Source of the DNA: Micromonospora endolithica
Lineage (GTDB): Bacteria > Actinomycetota > Actinomycetes > Mycobacteriales > Micromonosporaceae
Direction: 5' to 3'
NCBI RefSeq assembly: GCF_003626595.1
Contig: NZ_RBAK01000001.1
Span: forward strand, 1,217,761 to 1,281,760
DNA: 64,000 nucleotides
Shown here: piece after piece, positions 34,871-43,563 of the stretch
How the letters are laid out: every line of letters starts with the position of its first letter
Position numbering within the stretch: the first letter of the stretch is position 1
Notes under the pieces: model-generated
Seen by the model: the letters and a program-made list of their open reading frames with translations, nothing else
Database searches by the model: none
What the model was told of the DNA's origin: nothing
Made by a program: the position numbers and the translations under genes

Positions 34871-36177
34871 TTGCTTGCGGCCGCCTTCATCGCCGAGACG
34901 ACCTGCTCAGGCGTCCCGTTGCCGGCGAAGATGGCGACGATGGCGTCGTTCATCGCGGTGCCGACGGTGCTGCCGAAGGCCGTGTCCAGCCAGAGCTGGA
35001 CGTAGCTCGCCCCGGAGGTGGCCTCCAGGATGGACTTCAGCGCCGGGTCCTTGACGGCGTCCGCCGCGCCCTTGGCCACCGGCAGGCCGGTGCCGGTCTC
35101 GGCGTAGCCCTTCTGCACCTCCGGGCTCACGATGTACTTGAGGAACTCGACGCACTCGGCCGGGGCGCTCTTGGCACAGGAGAAGCCGTCGCCACCACCG
35201 AGGGCCGCCTTCGGGTCACCCGGCGAACCGGAGATCGCCGGCACCGGGAACCAGCCGAGGAACGACGCGAGCTTCGCCTTGTCCGTGGCAACGGTGTCCA
35301 GCGTGCCGCGGTTCCAGTCGCCCATCAGCTCCATCGCGGCCTTGCCGTTGGCGAGCATGCCGTTGGCGCTGGTCGGGTCGTTCTGGCCCGGCGTGGCGAT
35401 GAAGTTGGGCTGGAACGGCTTGGTGTCGATGAACGCCTTCAGGTCCTGGCCGGCCTTGACGAAGCACGGGTCGTCGAAGACCCGCTCCGTGGAGGCCTTC
35501 TTCAGAGTGTCGACCGAGCAGGCGCGCAGGGCGAGGTTGTACCACCAGTGCGCGGCCGGCCACTTGTCACCGGCGCCCACGGCGATCGGGACGACATTGA
35601 TGGCCTTGAGCTTGGTGACGGCGGCGTTGAGTTCTTCGAGGGTGGTCGGCGGCGCCGCGATGCCCGCCTTGGCGAACATGTCCTTGTTGTACCAGATGCC
35701 CTCGATGCCCATCCGGAACGGCAGGCCGTACTGCTTGCCGTTCACCTGCCAGATCTCGGCGGCGCTACCGATGTCGGCGACCTCGGCCTTGGACTGGTCG
35801 GTGATGTCCTTCAGGTAGTCGGCCTCCACCTGCTCGCGCATCTCACCGCCGCCCCACGCCTGGAAGATGTCCGGCGGGTCGTTGCTCAGCAGCGCGGCGG
35901 GCAGCCGGGTGCGCTGGAGCTGGTTGGTCTCGATCGCCTCGATCTCGATCGTGACGCTGGGGTGCAGTGCGGAGAAGTCCTTGGCGACCTTCTCCCAGTA
36001 GGTCTTGCCGGGCCCGTCCTGCGAGGCGTTGTGCCACCAGGTCAGGGTCACCGGGTTCTTGTACAGCTCAGTCTCGGGGGAAGCCTCGTCGTCGCCGCCG
36101 CTGTTGCATCCGGTAACAACGAGAACACTTGTCATAAACAGTGCCAGGACGGCACCTCTACGGCGCTTCATCGCCAT
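34867..36177 (-). CDS. Sugar-binding lipoprotein of ABC importer (BxlE-like)
   Basis: The 436-residue protein has a lipoprotein signal ending VLVVTGC (Cys ~24). The mature part is a family-1 extracellular solute-binding protein: VTLTWWHNASQ (~43-53), DIFQAWGGGEM and WYNKDMFAKAGI. Several aromatic residues (WW, WWYN) would stack on sugars. First gene of the importer-GH3 operon. GAGGAG lies six bases before ATG 36177; ATG 36171 is an alternative. A LacI-type operator lies about 80 bases upstream. Confidence 0.9.
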   Translation of the reverse strand: MAMKRRRGAVLALFMTSVLVVTGCNSGGDDEASPETELYKNPVTLTWWHNASQDGPGKTYWEKVAKDFSALHPSVTIEIEAIETNQLQRTRLPAALLSNDPPDIFQAWGGGEMREQVEADYLKDITDQSKAEVADIGSAAEIWQVNGKQYGLPFRMGIEGIWYNKDMFAKAGIAAPPTTLEELNAAVTKLKAINVVPIAVGAGDKWPAAHWWYNLALRACSVDTLKKASTERVFDDPCFVKAGQDLKAFIDTKPFQPNFIATPGQNDPTSANGMLANGKAAMELMGDWNRGTLDTVATDKAKLASFLGWFPVPAISGSPGDPKAALGGGDGFSCAKSAPAECVEFLKYIVSPEVQKGYAETGTGLPVAKGAADAVKDPALKSILEATSGASYVQLWLDTAFGSTVGTAMNDAIVAIFAGNGTPEQVVSAMKAAASK

Positions 36178-36254
36178 CGATGTCTCCTCGACTAGTCAGT
36201 CGCGGTACTCGGCCTGCGGGGGAGTTTTACAGTCATGTAACTCTATGTCAATCG

Positions 36255-36271
36255 GTATCGATAACGTTTTC
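36255..36271. promoter_or_regulatory. LacI-type operator between importer operon and regulator
   Basis: The segment GTATCGATAACGTTTTC contains a TATCGATA palindrome overlapping a near-palindrome centred on AACGTT (GATAACGTTTTC), the classic centre of LacI-family operators. It lies in the divergent gap between the importer operon and the 36318 LacI-family gene. A looser TTACA...TGTAA repeat at about 36227-36240 lies nearby. Confidence 0.55.
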
Positions 36272-36317
36272 GAGTCGCTCGTGACGCGCCCCGGGTGGCA
36301 GCCCTATCATCATCGGC

Positions 36318-37322
36318 GTGGTGTTCCCGCAGCGCGTCAAGATGTCGGATGTCGCACGTACCGCCGGCGTCTCGGTCGCGACCGTATCGAAGGTCGTCAA
36401 TGGGCGGTACGGCGTCGCCCAGGCGACCGTGGAGCGCGTCCAGCAGGTCATCCACGAACTCGGTTACGAGGCCAGCCTGGGGGCGCAGAGCCTGCGCAGC
36501 CACCGCACCAACGTGCTCGGCATCCTGGTCGCCGAGTTCGAGCCGTTCTCGACCGAGTTGCTCAAGGGGGCGTCCCGGGAGGTCGCGGGCAGCGGATACC
36601 AACTGCTGGCCTACTCCAGCGGCGACGGCGAGGGTGCCGCCATCGGATGGGAAAGGCGCTCCCTGGCCCGCCTGTCCGGCACGCTCATCGACGGGGCCGT
36701 GATCGTCACGCCGACCGTGGTGGAGACCAACGACAGCTTCCACGTCGTGGCCGTCGACCCGCACACCGGGCCGTCCGGCCTGCCCACCGTCGATTCGGAC
36801 AACTTCGCCGGGGCCGTGCTGGCGACCAACTACCTGCTGTCCCTCGGTCACCGGCGGATCGGGCACATCAGCGGACGCGCCGACCTGGAGTCCGCGCGGC
36901 TGCGCGAGGCGGGGTTCCGGCGGGCGATGGCCGACGCCGGCGTGCCGGTGGACGAGCGGCTCGTCCGGGTCGGCGGGTTCCGGATCGAGAGCGCCGCCGG
37001 TACGGCAGCGGAACTGCTCGCCCTCACCGACCGGCCGAGCGCGATCTTCGCGGGCAACGACCTCTCCGCCATCTCCACGATGGACGTGGCCCGCGACATG
37101 GGCCTCTCGGTGCCCGACGACCTGTCGGTGATCGGCTTCGACAACGTGCCGGAGTCGGCGCTGGTCAACCCGCCGCTGACCACCATCATGCAACCGATCC
37201 AGCGGATGGGCGCCGAGGCGTTGCGCCTGCTGATAGACCTGGTCGCCGGCGCCGAGCGGGACACGCACATCCGGCTCCCCACCGAGCTCGTGATCCGCTC
37301 GTCCTGCCGTCCGCGGCACTGA
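36318..37322 (+). CDS. LacI-family transcriptional regulator
   Basis: The ~334-residue protein starts with the LacI HTH (KMSDVARTAGVSVATVSKVVNG, ~8-29; hinge YEASLGAQSLR). The periplasmic-binding-protein-like sensor follows (VLGILVAEFEP, IFAGNDLSAISTMDVARDMG, VIGFDNVPES, TTIMQP). It is read divergently from the sugar importer operon and most likely represses it in the absence of the transported sugar. Start GTG 36318 or GTG 36321. Confidence 0.92.
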   Translation: MVFPQRVKMSDVARTAGVSVATVSKVVNGRYGVAQATVERVQQVIHELGYEASLGAQSLRSHRTNVLGILVAEFEPFSTELLKGASREVAGSGYQLLAYSSGDGEGAAIGWERRSLARLSGTLIDGAVIVTPTVVETNDSFHVVAVDPHTGPSGLPTVDSDNFAGAVLATNYLLSLGHRRIGHISGRADLESARLREAGFRRAMADAGVPVDERLVRVGGFRIESAAGTAAELLALTDRPSAIFAGNDLSAISTMDVARDMGLSVPDDLSVIGFDNVPESALVNPPLTTIMQPIQRMGAEALRLLIDLVAGAERDTHIRLPTELVIRSSCRPRH

Positions 37323-37327
37323 CGCCC

Positions 37328-38386
37328 TCATCCGGACAGCCGCACGGGTCGGGGTGCGTCGCCGCTGCCGAGCCGCCAGCGGGCGGCGCTGTCGCGCACG
37401 ACGAGTTCGGTCGCCAGTTCCACCCGCGGGCTCTCGATCCGCTCGCCCTGGGCCAGGCGCAGGACGGTACGGGCGGCGAGCATGCCCATCTCCGCCAGGG
37501 GCTGCCGGACGGTGGTCAGCGGTGGCGAGCACCAACGAACCTCCGGCAGGTCGTCGAAGCCCACGACGCTGACGTCGTCGGGCACCCGCAGGCCGCGCCG
37601 CCGGACGGCCTCGTAAACACCGAGGGCCATCTGGTCACTGGAGGCGAAGATGGCGGTGGGCGGGTCGGCCAGCCCCAGCAGGTGGTTGCCGCCGGCGAAG
37701 CCGGCCTCGTGGTAGAAGTTGCCCTGGCAGATCAGCTGGTCGTCGACGCCGAGGCCGGCGGTCTCCAGCGCCGCCCGGTAGCCGTCGAGGCGCGCCCGAC
37801 TGCACATCAGCTGCGGCGGCCCGGCGATGAAGCCGATCCGCCGGTGGCCGAGACCGAGCAGGTACTCGATGGCGCGCAGGCTGCCCATCCAGTTCGTCGC
37901 GCCGATCGTGGGCGCCTCCTGCGGCGGCACGCCGGCCGGGTCGACGATGACGGCGGGGATCCTGAGGCGGCGAAGCTCCTCCTGCAACGGCGGCTCCAGG
38001 GTGGAGGTCACGAAGATGACCCCCTCGGTGGACCGCACGCGGATGTTGTGCAGCCACTGCCGGGCCGACGAGCTGCGCCGGTGGATCGCGGACACCACGG
38101 TGCCGATGCCGGCCGCGTGCGCGACGTCCTCGACGCCCCGGATGATCTCCACCGCCCACGGGCTGTCCAGGTCGTTGAAGACCAGGTCGACCAGGGCTGA
38201 ACTGGCCCGCGCGCTCGGCGGCCGGCGGCGGTAACCGTGCCGGCTGAGCAACTCCTCCACCCGCTCCCGGGTCTGCGGTGAGACATCGGAGCGGCCGTTG
38301 AGGACCCGCGAGACGGTCGGCACCGAGACACCGGCCAGGCGGGCGATCGCCGCGATGGTGATCTTCCGGGGTTGGTCCGAGGTCAC
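37328..38386 (-). CDS. LacI-family transcriptional regulator of the xylanolytic genes
   Basis: The 352-residue protein has an N-terminal HTH (ITIAAIARLAGVSVPTVSRVLNG, ~9-31) and a sugar-sensor domain (IFASSDQMALGVYEAVRRRGL, VVGFDDLPEVRWCSPPLTTVRQPL). The start at GTG 38386 has AAAGGG five bases upstream; an ATG further upstream would add sequence outside the family. It is read divergently from the GH43 gene, with several inverted repeats between, and is the probable regulator of GH43 and GH10. Convergent with the other LacI gene. Confidence 0.9.
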   Translation of the reverse strand: MTSDQPRKITIAAIARLAGVSVPTVSRVLNGRSDVSPQTRERVEELLSRHGYRRRPPSARASSALVDLVFNDLDSPWAVEIIRGVEDVAHAAGIGTVVSAIHRRSSSARQWLHNIRVRSTEGVIFVTSTLEPPLQEELRRLRIPAVIVDPAGVPPQEAPTIGATNWMGSLRAIEYLLGLGHRRIGFIAGPPQLMCSRARLDGYRAALETAGLGVDDQLICQGNFYHEAGFAGGNHLLGLADPPTAIFASSDQMALGVYEAVRRRGLRVPDDVSVVGFDDLPEVRWCSPPLTTVRQPLAEMGMLAARTVLRLAQGERIESPRVELATELVVRDSAARWRLGSGDAPRPVRLSG

Positions 38387-38472
38387 GGGTGCCCTTTCGA
38401 CGTCGCCGGGCCCCACGACGGCGCGTTCCCGGCCGGGCAGCTGGCGGATCCGCGAGCGCTGACACACCGGAA

Positions 38473-38485
38473 CTTTCATCGAAAG
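38473..38485. promoter_or_regulatory. Operator-like repeat in LacI/GH43 gap (site 1)
   Basis: CTTTCATCGAAAG is a 5+5 inverted repeat with a 3-base centre, followed closely by AAGTTTCGG (38492-38500). Half-sites of the GAAA/TTTC type are typical of actinobacterial xylan-regulator operators. It lies upstream of the regulator start and may serve autoregulation. Confidence 0.5.
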
Positions 38486-38589
38486 ACCGGCAAGTTTCGG
38501 GTCGATGGCCGGTACGTTACGACGCGCTCCCGCCCGGGTCAAGGCCCTGTCAATGGTTGCGACAAGCCGTTACGGTGTGCAGGAATCCT

Positions 38590-38611
38590 GGAACTTACCG
38601 GGACAAGTTCC
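38590..38611 (+). promoter_or_regulatory. Operator-like inverted repeat before GH43
   Basis: GGAACTT (38590-38596) and AAGTTCC (38605-38611) form a perfect 7-bp inverted repeat with an 8-base centre, 38 bases before the GH43 start. The right arm runs into CGGAAG, like the repeat in front of the xylanase gene. A LacI-family binding site is likely. Confidence 0.55.
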
Positions 38612-38649
38612 GGAAGCTCGGCGGTGGACCGAACCACAAGGAGCCGTAC

Positions 38650-40293
38650 ATGTCGACGGAGATCGCAGACGTGGCCACGACCGTCCGGTCGATCCACAAC
38701 CCGGTCCTCACCGGGTTCCATCCGGATCCCTCGATCCTGCGCGTGGGCGACGACTACTACCTGGCCACCTCGACCTTCGAGTGGTATCCGGGGGTCCGCG
38801 TGCACCATTCGCGCGACCTCGTCCACTGGCGCGCGCTCGGCGGGATCATCACCGACCGGCGACTGCTGGACCTGCGCGGCTGCGGCGACTCCAACGGCGT
38901 GTGGGCGCCCGACCTGACCTACCACGACGGGCTGTTCCACCTGGTCTACAGCGACGTCGCCAGCTTCGCCAGCGGCTACTGGGATCCGCAGAACTACCTG
39001 GTCACCGCGCCGGACATCAGCGGGCCCTGGTCGGATCCGGTGAAGCTGCACTCGCACGGCTTCGACGCCGCGTTCTTCCACGACAGCGACGGCAGCTCCT
39101 GGCTGCTGAGCATGAGCGCGGACTGGCGGCCCGGACGGGACCGGTTCGGCGGGATCGAGATCCAGCGCTACGACCGCGAACAGCGGCGGCTGGTGGGCGA
39201 GGCGCGGATCATCTTCCGCGGCACCCCGGCCGGGCTGACCGAGGGGCCGCACGTGTACCGCCGGGACGGCTGGTACTGGCTGGTCACGGCCGAGGGGGGT
39301 ACGAGCTGGGAGCACCAGGTCACGGTGGCCCGCTCCCGACACCTGCTCGGCCCGTACCTGGCCGACCCGAGCGGCCCGTTGCTCACCTCCGTGGGCCGCC
39401 CCGACCTGCGGCTGCAGAAGGCCGGGCACGGCTGCCTGGTGCGGACGCAGCACGGAGACTGGTACCTGGCCCACCTCGCGGCCCGCCCGTACTCGCCGCT
39501 GGGCCGGTGCGTCCTCGGCCGGGAGACCGCGATCCAGCGCGTCGACTGGCCCACCGGGCAGTGGCCGCGGATCCCCGGCGGCGTGCCGGCCGACACCGTC
39601 GTCGCGCCGGGCCTGCCTCCACACCCGTGGCCGGACGAGCCCGCGACCGACCACTTCGACACCCCCGACCTGGCTGCCTGCTGGTCGACGCTGCGTCGCC
39701 CGGCCGGCCCGGACTGGCTCGACCTGCGCACCCGCCCGTCGCACCTGCGGATCCAGGGTGGACAGTCGCCGGTCGGCAAGCAGAGCCCCAGCCTGGTGGG
39801 CCGGCGGGTGGGTGCCGAGCGGTGCGCCCTGGAGACGGTGGTCGAGTTCGACCCCGTCGATCACCGGCACCTGGCCGGACTGACCGCGTACTACAACACC
39901 CTCAACTGGCACTACCTCTACCTCAGCCGGGCCGACGACGGCCGGCGGGTGCTGGAACTGCTCAGCTGTGACCGGGGCCGGCGGACCCCGTACCCGGAAC
40001 TCACCGTCGACGTCGGCGACGGCGCCCGGGTCGGCCTGCGCGCGCGGTTCGACGGGCCGGTGGTGCGCTTCTCCTACGACCTCGGCGCCGGCTGGCGGGA
40101 CCTGCCGGTGGACCTGGACGCCACCATCCTCTCCGACGAGCACGCCGCGCTCGTCGTCGACGGCGAGCCGGCGGCCTGGGGCTTCACCGGCGCCTTCCTC
40201 GGCCTGTGGGTGCAGGACCTCGGCGGCGACGGCGTGTACGCCGACTTCGACGAGGCCACCTACCGACAGGACGACCGGCCCGCCGGCAGTTGA
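38650..40293 (+). CDS. GH43 beta-xylosidase/arabinofuranosidase
   Basis: The 547-residue enzyme lacks a signal peptide and is probably cytoplasmic. The five-bladed propeller (residues ~15-320) carries the expected triad: D26 in FHPDPSIL (base), an Asp in FDAAFFHD (~139, pKa modulator) and E198 in LTEGPHVY (acid). The C-terminal ~200 residues form the beta-sandwich (DUF1349-like) domain found in GH43 beta-xylosidases. AAGGAG lies six bases before the ATG. It would hydrolyse imported xylo- or arabinoxylo-oligosaccharides from the neighbouring xylanase. Confidence 0.92.
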   Translation: MSTEIADVATTVRSIHNPVLTGFHPDPSILRVGDDYYLATSTFEWYPGVRVHHSRDLVHWRALGGIITDRRLLDLRGCGDSNGVWAPDLTYHDGLFHLVYSDVASFASGYWDPQNYLVTAPDISGPWSDPVKLHSHGFDAAFFHDSDGSSWLLSMSADWRPGRDRFGGIEIQRYDREQRRLVGEARIIFRGTPAGLTEGPHVYRRDGWYWLVTAEGGTSWEHQVTVARSRHLLGPYLADPSGPLLTSVGRPDLRLQKAGHGCLVRTQHGDWYLAHLAARPYSPLGRCVLGRETAIQRVDWPTGQWPRIPGGVPADTVVAPGLPPHPWPDEPATDHFDTPDLAACWSTLRRPAGPDWLDLRTRPSHLRIQGGQSPVGKQSPSLVGRRVGAERCALETVVEFDPVDHRHLAGLTAYYNTLNWHYLYLSRADDGRRVLELLSCDRGRRTPYPELTVDVGDGARVGLRARFDGPVVRFSYDLGAGWRDLPVDLDATILSDEHAALVVDGEPAAWGFTGAFLGLWVQDLGGDGVYADFDEATYRQDDRPAGS

Positions 40294-40331
40294 CGGAAGA
40301 CATCGATCCTCGTAACCTCTCGGGCTAATTA

Positions 40332-40355
40332 CCGAAATACTTCCGGAAGTTTCGG
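40332..40355 (+). promoter_or_regulatory. Operator-like palindrome before the xylanase gene
   Basis: A perfect 12-bp palindrome ACTTCCGGAAGT (40339-40350) is flanked by CCGAA and TTCGG, giving a longer imperfect dyad. It lies about 107 bases before the xylanase ATG and just after the GH43 stop. Its similarity to the CGGAAG/AAGTT elements before GH43 suggests the same LacI-type regulator acts at both genes. Confidence 0.6.
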
Positions 40356-40461
40356 AAGCCGTCCGACGCCACCGGACACCCGTCCCTCCACCCACCCGGC
40401 GTCCTCTCGTACCACCACCGCCGTCGGCCCACGGGCCGACCCGCTTCGCGGAAGGAACCCC

Positions 40462-41655
40462 ATGAAGCTGAGACGCTGGATCGCCACCGGCGCGGTAGCG
40501 ATGGCGACCCTCGCCACCCTGAACATCGCCCCCGCCACGGCGGGCCGCCCGTACGATCCCAGCAACCAGAGCCTGCGCAACCTGGCCATGCGGCACGGCC
40601 TGCACGTGGGCACCGCCGTCGACCTGGCCGCCCTGAACGACACCACCGATCCCCGCTACCGCGAGATCGCCGGATCCGAGTTCTCCAGCGTCACCGCCGA
40701 GAACGCGATGAAGTGGGAGAGCCTGGAGCCCACCCGGGGCACCTACAACTGGGGGCCGGCCGACGAGCTGATGGCCTTCGCGCGCCAGCACCACCAGCGC
40801 GTACGCGGGCACGTGCTGGTCTGGCACAACCAGCTGCCGGCCTGGCTGACCAGCGGGGTCGCCGACGGCTCGATCAGCACCACCGAGCTGCGCCAGATCC
40901 TGCGTGACCACATCACCGCCGTGGTCACCCGCTACAAGGGCAAGATCTGGCAGTGGGACGTGGTCAACGAGGCGGTCAGCGACCCGTGGGACACCCCGTC
41001 CACCCTGCACTACAAGGGTTTCTGGGCCGAGCATCTGGGACCGGGCTACATCGCCGACGCGTTCCGCTGGGCCCGCGCCGCCGATCCGAAGGCGCTGCTG
41101 TTCTACAACGACTACAACATCGAGGCCTTCGGCTCCGGTAACCCGGCGGACGACAAGACCCAGTTCGTCTACGAGATGGCCCGGGAATTGCGGGCCAAGG
41201 GCGTGCCGATCGACGGGATCGGGAGCCAGGGCCACCTGGGTACGCAGTACGGCAACTTCAACACCTTCCAGGTGTCCGCCGCGCTCAAGAAGTTCGCGGG
41301 GCTGGGGCTGGCGACCGCGTTCACCGAGGTGGACGTGCGCAGCCAGCTCACCGAGGCCGTCCAGGCCGGCGACTCCGCCGAGATCAACCCGAGGCTCCAG
41401 GCTTCGGCGGCGAACTTCAGCGTGCTGATGCGGGCCTGCCTGTCCTCGCCGCACTGCCTGTCGTTCACGCTCTGGGGCTTCGACGACAAGCACTCCTGGG
41501 TGCCGGGCTGGTTCGACGACCCGCCCGAGGGCCTGGCCACCGTCTACGACGAGAACTACCAGCCCAAGCTGGCGTACCACGAGCTGAAGGCCGACCTGAT
41601 CTATTCCGGGCCGCCCTTCGTCCTGCCCCGCGTGCCGCACCACCCGCGCCGATAG
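40462..41655 (+). CDS. Secreted GH10 endo-1,4-beta-xylanase
   Basis: A signal peptide (to about ATA, residue 27) is followed by a single GH10 barrel of ~350 residues. Conserved motifs are visible: TAENAMKWE (~78-86), HVLVWHNQLPAW (~117-128), the acid/base E170 in WDVVNEAV and the nucleophile E289 in FTEVDV; FTLWGFDDKHSW closes the active site. No carbohydrate-binding module is attached. It cuts xylan outside the cell; products would be taken up by the neighbouring importer and split by GH43 and GH3. GGAAGGA precedes the ATG. Confidence 0.95.
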   Translation: MKLRRWIATGAVAMATLATLNIAPATAGRPYDPSNQSLRNLAMRHGLHVGTAVDLAALNDTTDPRYREIAGSEFSSVTAENAMKWESLEPTRGTYNWGPADELMAFARQHHQRVRGHVLVWHNQLPAWLTSGVADGSISTTELRQILRDHITAVVTRYKGKIWQWDVVNEAVSDPWDTPSTLHYKGFWAEHLGPGYIADAFRWARAADPKALLFYNDYNIEAFGSGNPADDKTQFVYEMARELRAKGVPIDGIGSQGHLGTQYGNFNTFQVSAALKKFAGLGLATAFTEVDVRSQLTEAVQAGDSAEINPRLQASAANFSVLMRACLSSPHCLSFTLWGFDDKHSWVPGWFDDPPEGLATVYDENYQPKLAYHELKADLIYSGPPFVLPRVPHHPRR

Positions 41656-41670
41656 GCACGCTGCCCGGTC

Positions 41671-41790
41671 CGGTGAACGACCGGCCCTGTTCCTTCGCGG
41701 CCCGAACCAGTTCGGCGGCGGCTTCGGCCGCCGCCGACGGCTCGGGCCGCTTGCCACGTCCGGTCCGGCCGTCGCGCCGCAGGGGGTCCG
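41671..41790 (-). pseudogene. Relic of an IS256-family transposase N-terminus
   Basis: On the minus strand this segment reads KRPEPSAAAEAAAELVRAAK then EQGRSFTGPG. This closely matches the N-terminal region of the IS256-type transposase further along the window (KWPEPSAEAKAAAELVRAAK at ~56180-56250). Nothing of the rest of the transposase remains. It marks an old insertion and deletion directly behind the xylanase gene and preserves the frame that is broken in the other copy. Confidence 0.75.
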
Positions 41791-41930
41791 TCGTCGTCCG
41801 GGGGACGCGTGAGTGGCCCTGATTCTTCACCTCGATGTCGCCGACCCATGGCATCGATGACGTGTCCAGGTCGGTCCGCGGGAGTTGGTTGTCAAGGCGT
41901 CGCACCACTTCTGCACAGGAGCTGAGCCCC

Positions 41931-43385
41931 ATGCCCTCGTCTCGCCGTACCTTCCTCGCCGGCGGCGCCGCCGCCGGGGTGGGCCTTGCCGTCGTCGGCG
42001 GCCTCCCGTCCCTGGCCCAGGCCCACCCGGGTCGTCCCCGCCCGCCGGCCCGGCCGGGCGACGTGCCCTTCCCGCCGCTCGTGGACGACCCCGACGGCAT
42101 TCTGGCCCTGCCCGCCGGCTTCCGCTACACGGTGGTGACCCGCACCGGTGTGACCCGCCTCGACGGCGGCCAGGGCCTGACACCGGCCGACCACGATGGC
42201 ATGGCCGTCTTCGACGCCGGCCGTGGCCGGTACACCCTGATCCAGAACCACGAGATGGACCCGGGTGCCGAGTTCGGCGTACCGCACGTCAAGGGGACCG
42301 TCTACGACCCCGGCGCGGTGGACGCCGGCGGCTGCACCGTGATCAGAACCGACCGCGCGGGCCGCAACCACGGGGAGTTCGTCGCCCTCTCCGGCACCGT
42401 CGCCAACTGCGCCGGTGGACCGACCCCGTGGGGCACGTGGTTGACCTGCGAGGAGACCGAGGACCGGGCCGGCGACCAGTGGGCGGAGGACGGCCGTTCG
42501 GGCGTCTTCCAGAAGGACCACGGCTATGTCTTCGAGGTCTGGGCCGACGGCAGCGCGGACCCGAGGCCGATCAGGTGCCTGGGCCGCTACGCGCACGAGG
42601 CCCTGGCGATCGACCGGGACCGCACCAGGATCTACCTCTCCGAGGACGCCGACGAACCCAACGGGCTCTTCTACCGCTGGACCGCCCCCCGCGGCGTCCG
42701 GCTCGGCCCCGGCGTGCTCACCCGCCTCGCTCCGGACGCCGGTGTCCTCGCCGCGATGCAGATCATCATGGACGACGGATCGGTGCTGCCGGACGTCGCC
42801 TACCTGACCTCCGCCCAGTTGGGCCGCCCGTTCCCGGTCCGGTGGATCGAGGTGCCCGAGCGCGACGCCCGCACCACGCCGGTACGGGAGCAGTTCACCG
42901 ACGGCCAGGTCACCCGAGGACGCAAGTTCGAGGGCGTGTGGGGCACCGACGAGGGCGTGTACGTCGTCAACTCCTACGCGTGGGAGGAGGCCGACCTGCC
43001 CGCGGACGCCGTCCCGCACGACGGCATGGTGTGGTTCTACGACTACCGCGCGCAGACCATCCAGCTGGTGACGTACTTTCCGCACCAGCGGCAGTCCGAG
43101 GAGGGCACACCGGTCCGGTACACCGACCTCACCTTCGACGGGCCGGACAACGTGACCGTCACCCCGTGGGGAAGCCTCGTGCTCGCCGAGGACGGCTCGG
43201 GTGCCTCCCACGTGCTCAGCACGATCCCGGGCGGCCCCACCTACGCGATCGCCCGCAACCAGCTCAACGACTCCGAGTTCTGCGGGCCGACATTCAGTGC
43301 CGACGGCAAGGTGCTCTTCGTCAACATGCAGGACCCCGGGCTCACCCTGGCCATCACCGGCCCGTGGGAGAAGTACCTGGGATAG
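41931..43385 (+). CDS. PhoX-family (DUF839) phosphatase, Tat-exported
   Basis: A twin-arginine signal (SSRRTFLAGGAAAGVGLAVVGG) opens the 484-residue protein. The mature part is a DUF839/PhoX beta-propeller: HDGMAVF, LIQNHEMDPG, GTWLTCEET (~160-168), YAHEALAID, YLSEDADEPNGLFYRW and, near the end, GPDNVTVTPWGSLVLAEDG. The conserved Cys and acidic residues coordinate Ca/Fe in PhoX alkaline phosphatases. Likely a secreted phosphomonoesterase or phytase-like enzyme. AGGAG stands about ten bases before the ATG. Confidence 0.88.
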   Translation: MPSSRRTFLAGGAAAGVGLAVVGGLPSLAQAHPGRPRPPARPGDVPFPPLVDDPDGILALPAGFRYTVVTRTGVTRLDGGQGLTPADHDGMAVFDAGRGRYTLIQNHEMDPGAEFGVPHVKGTVYDPGAVDAGGCTVIRTDRAGRNHGEFVALSGTVANCAGGPTPWGTWLTCEETEDRAGDQWAEDGRSGVFQKDHGYVFEVWADGSADPRPIRCLGRYAHEALAIDRDRTRIYLSEDADEPNGLFYRWTAPRGVRLGPGVLTRLAPDAGVLAAMQIIMDDGSVLPDVAYLTSAQLGRPFPVRWIEVPERDARTTPVREQFTDGQVTRGRKFEGVWGTDEGVYVVNSYAWEEADLPADAVPHDGMVWFYDYRAQTIQLVTYFPHQRQSEEGTPVRYTDLTFDGPDNVTVTPWGSLVLAEDGSGASHVLSTIPGGPTYAIARNQLNDSEFCGPTFSADGKVLFVNMQDPGLTLAITGPWEKYLG

Positions 43386-43563
43386 CGGAGTCGGACCGCC
43401 GGGTGGGGGTCCGGCGTGGGCCGGTCCCCCACCGCGCGTCGGTGCCCGGCGACCGCACCGACATCGGGCCCGGACCGACGAGCACGGCTCGGTGCCATAC
43501 TGACGGGCGGGTCGCCCATCCGACCCACCGCACTCGGATGCTCACCTCAGGGACAGGTCGTCG

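Noticed and set aside
38539..41757. A 1072-codon minus-strand open frame opposite GH43 and GH10
   Set aside because: Antisense of two unmistakable glycoside hydrolases; no ribosome site or recognisable domains.
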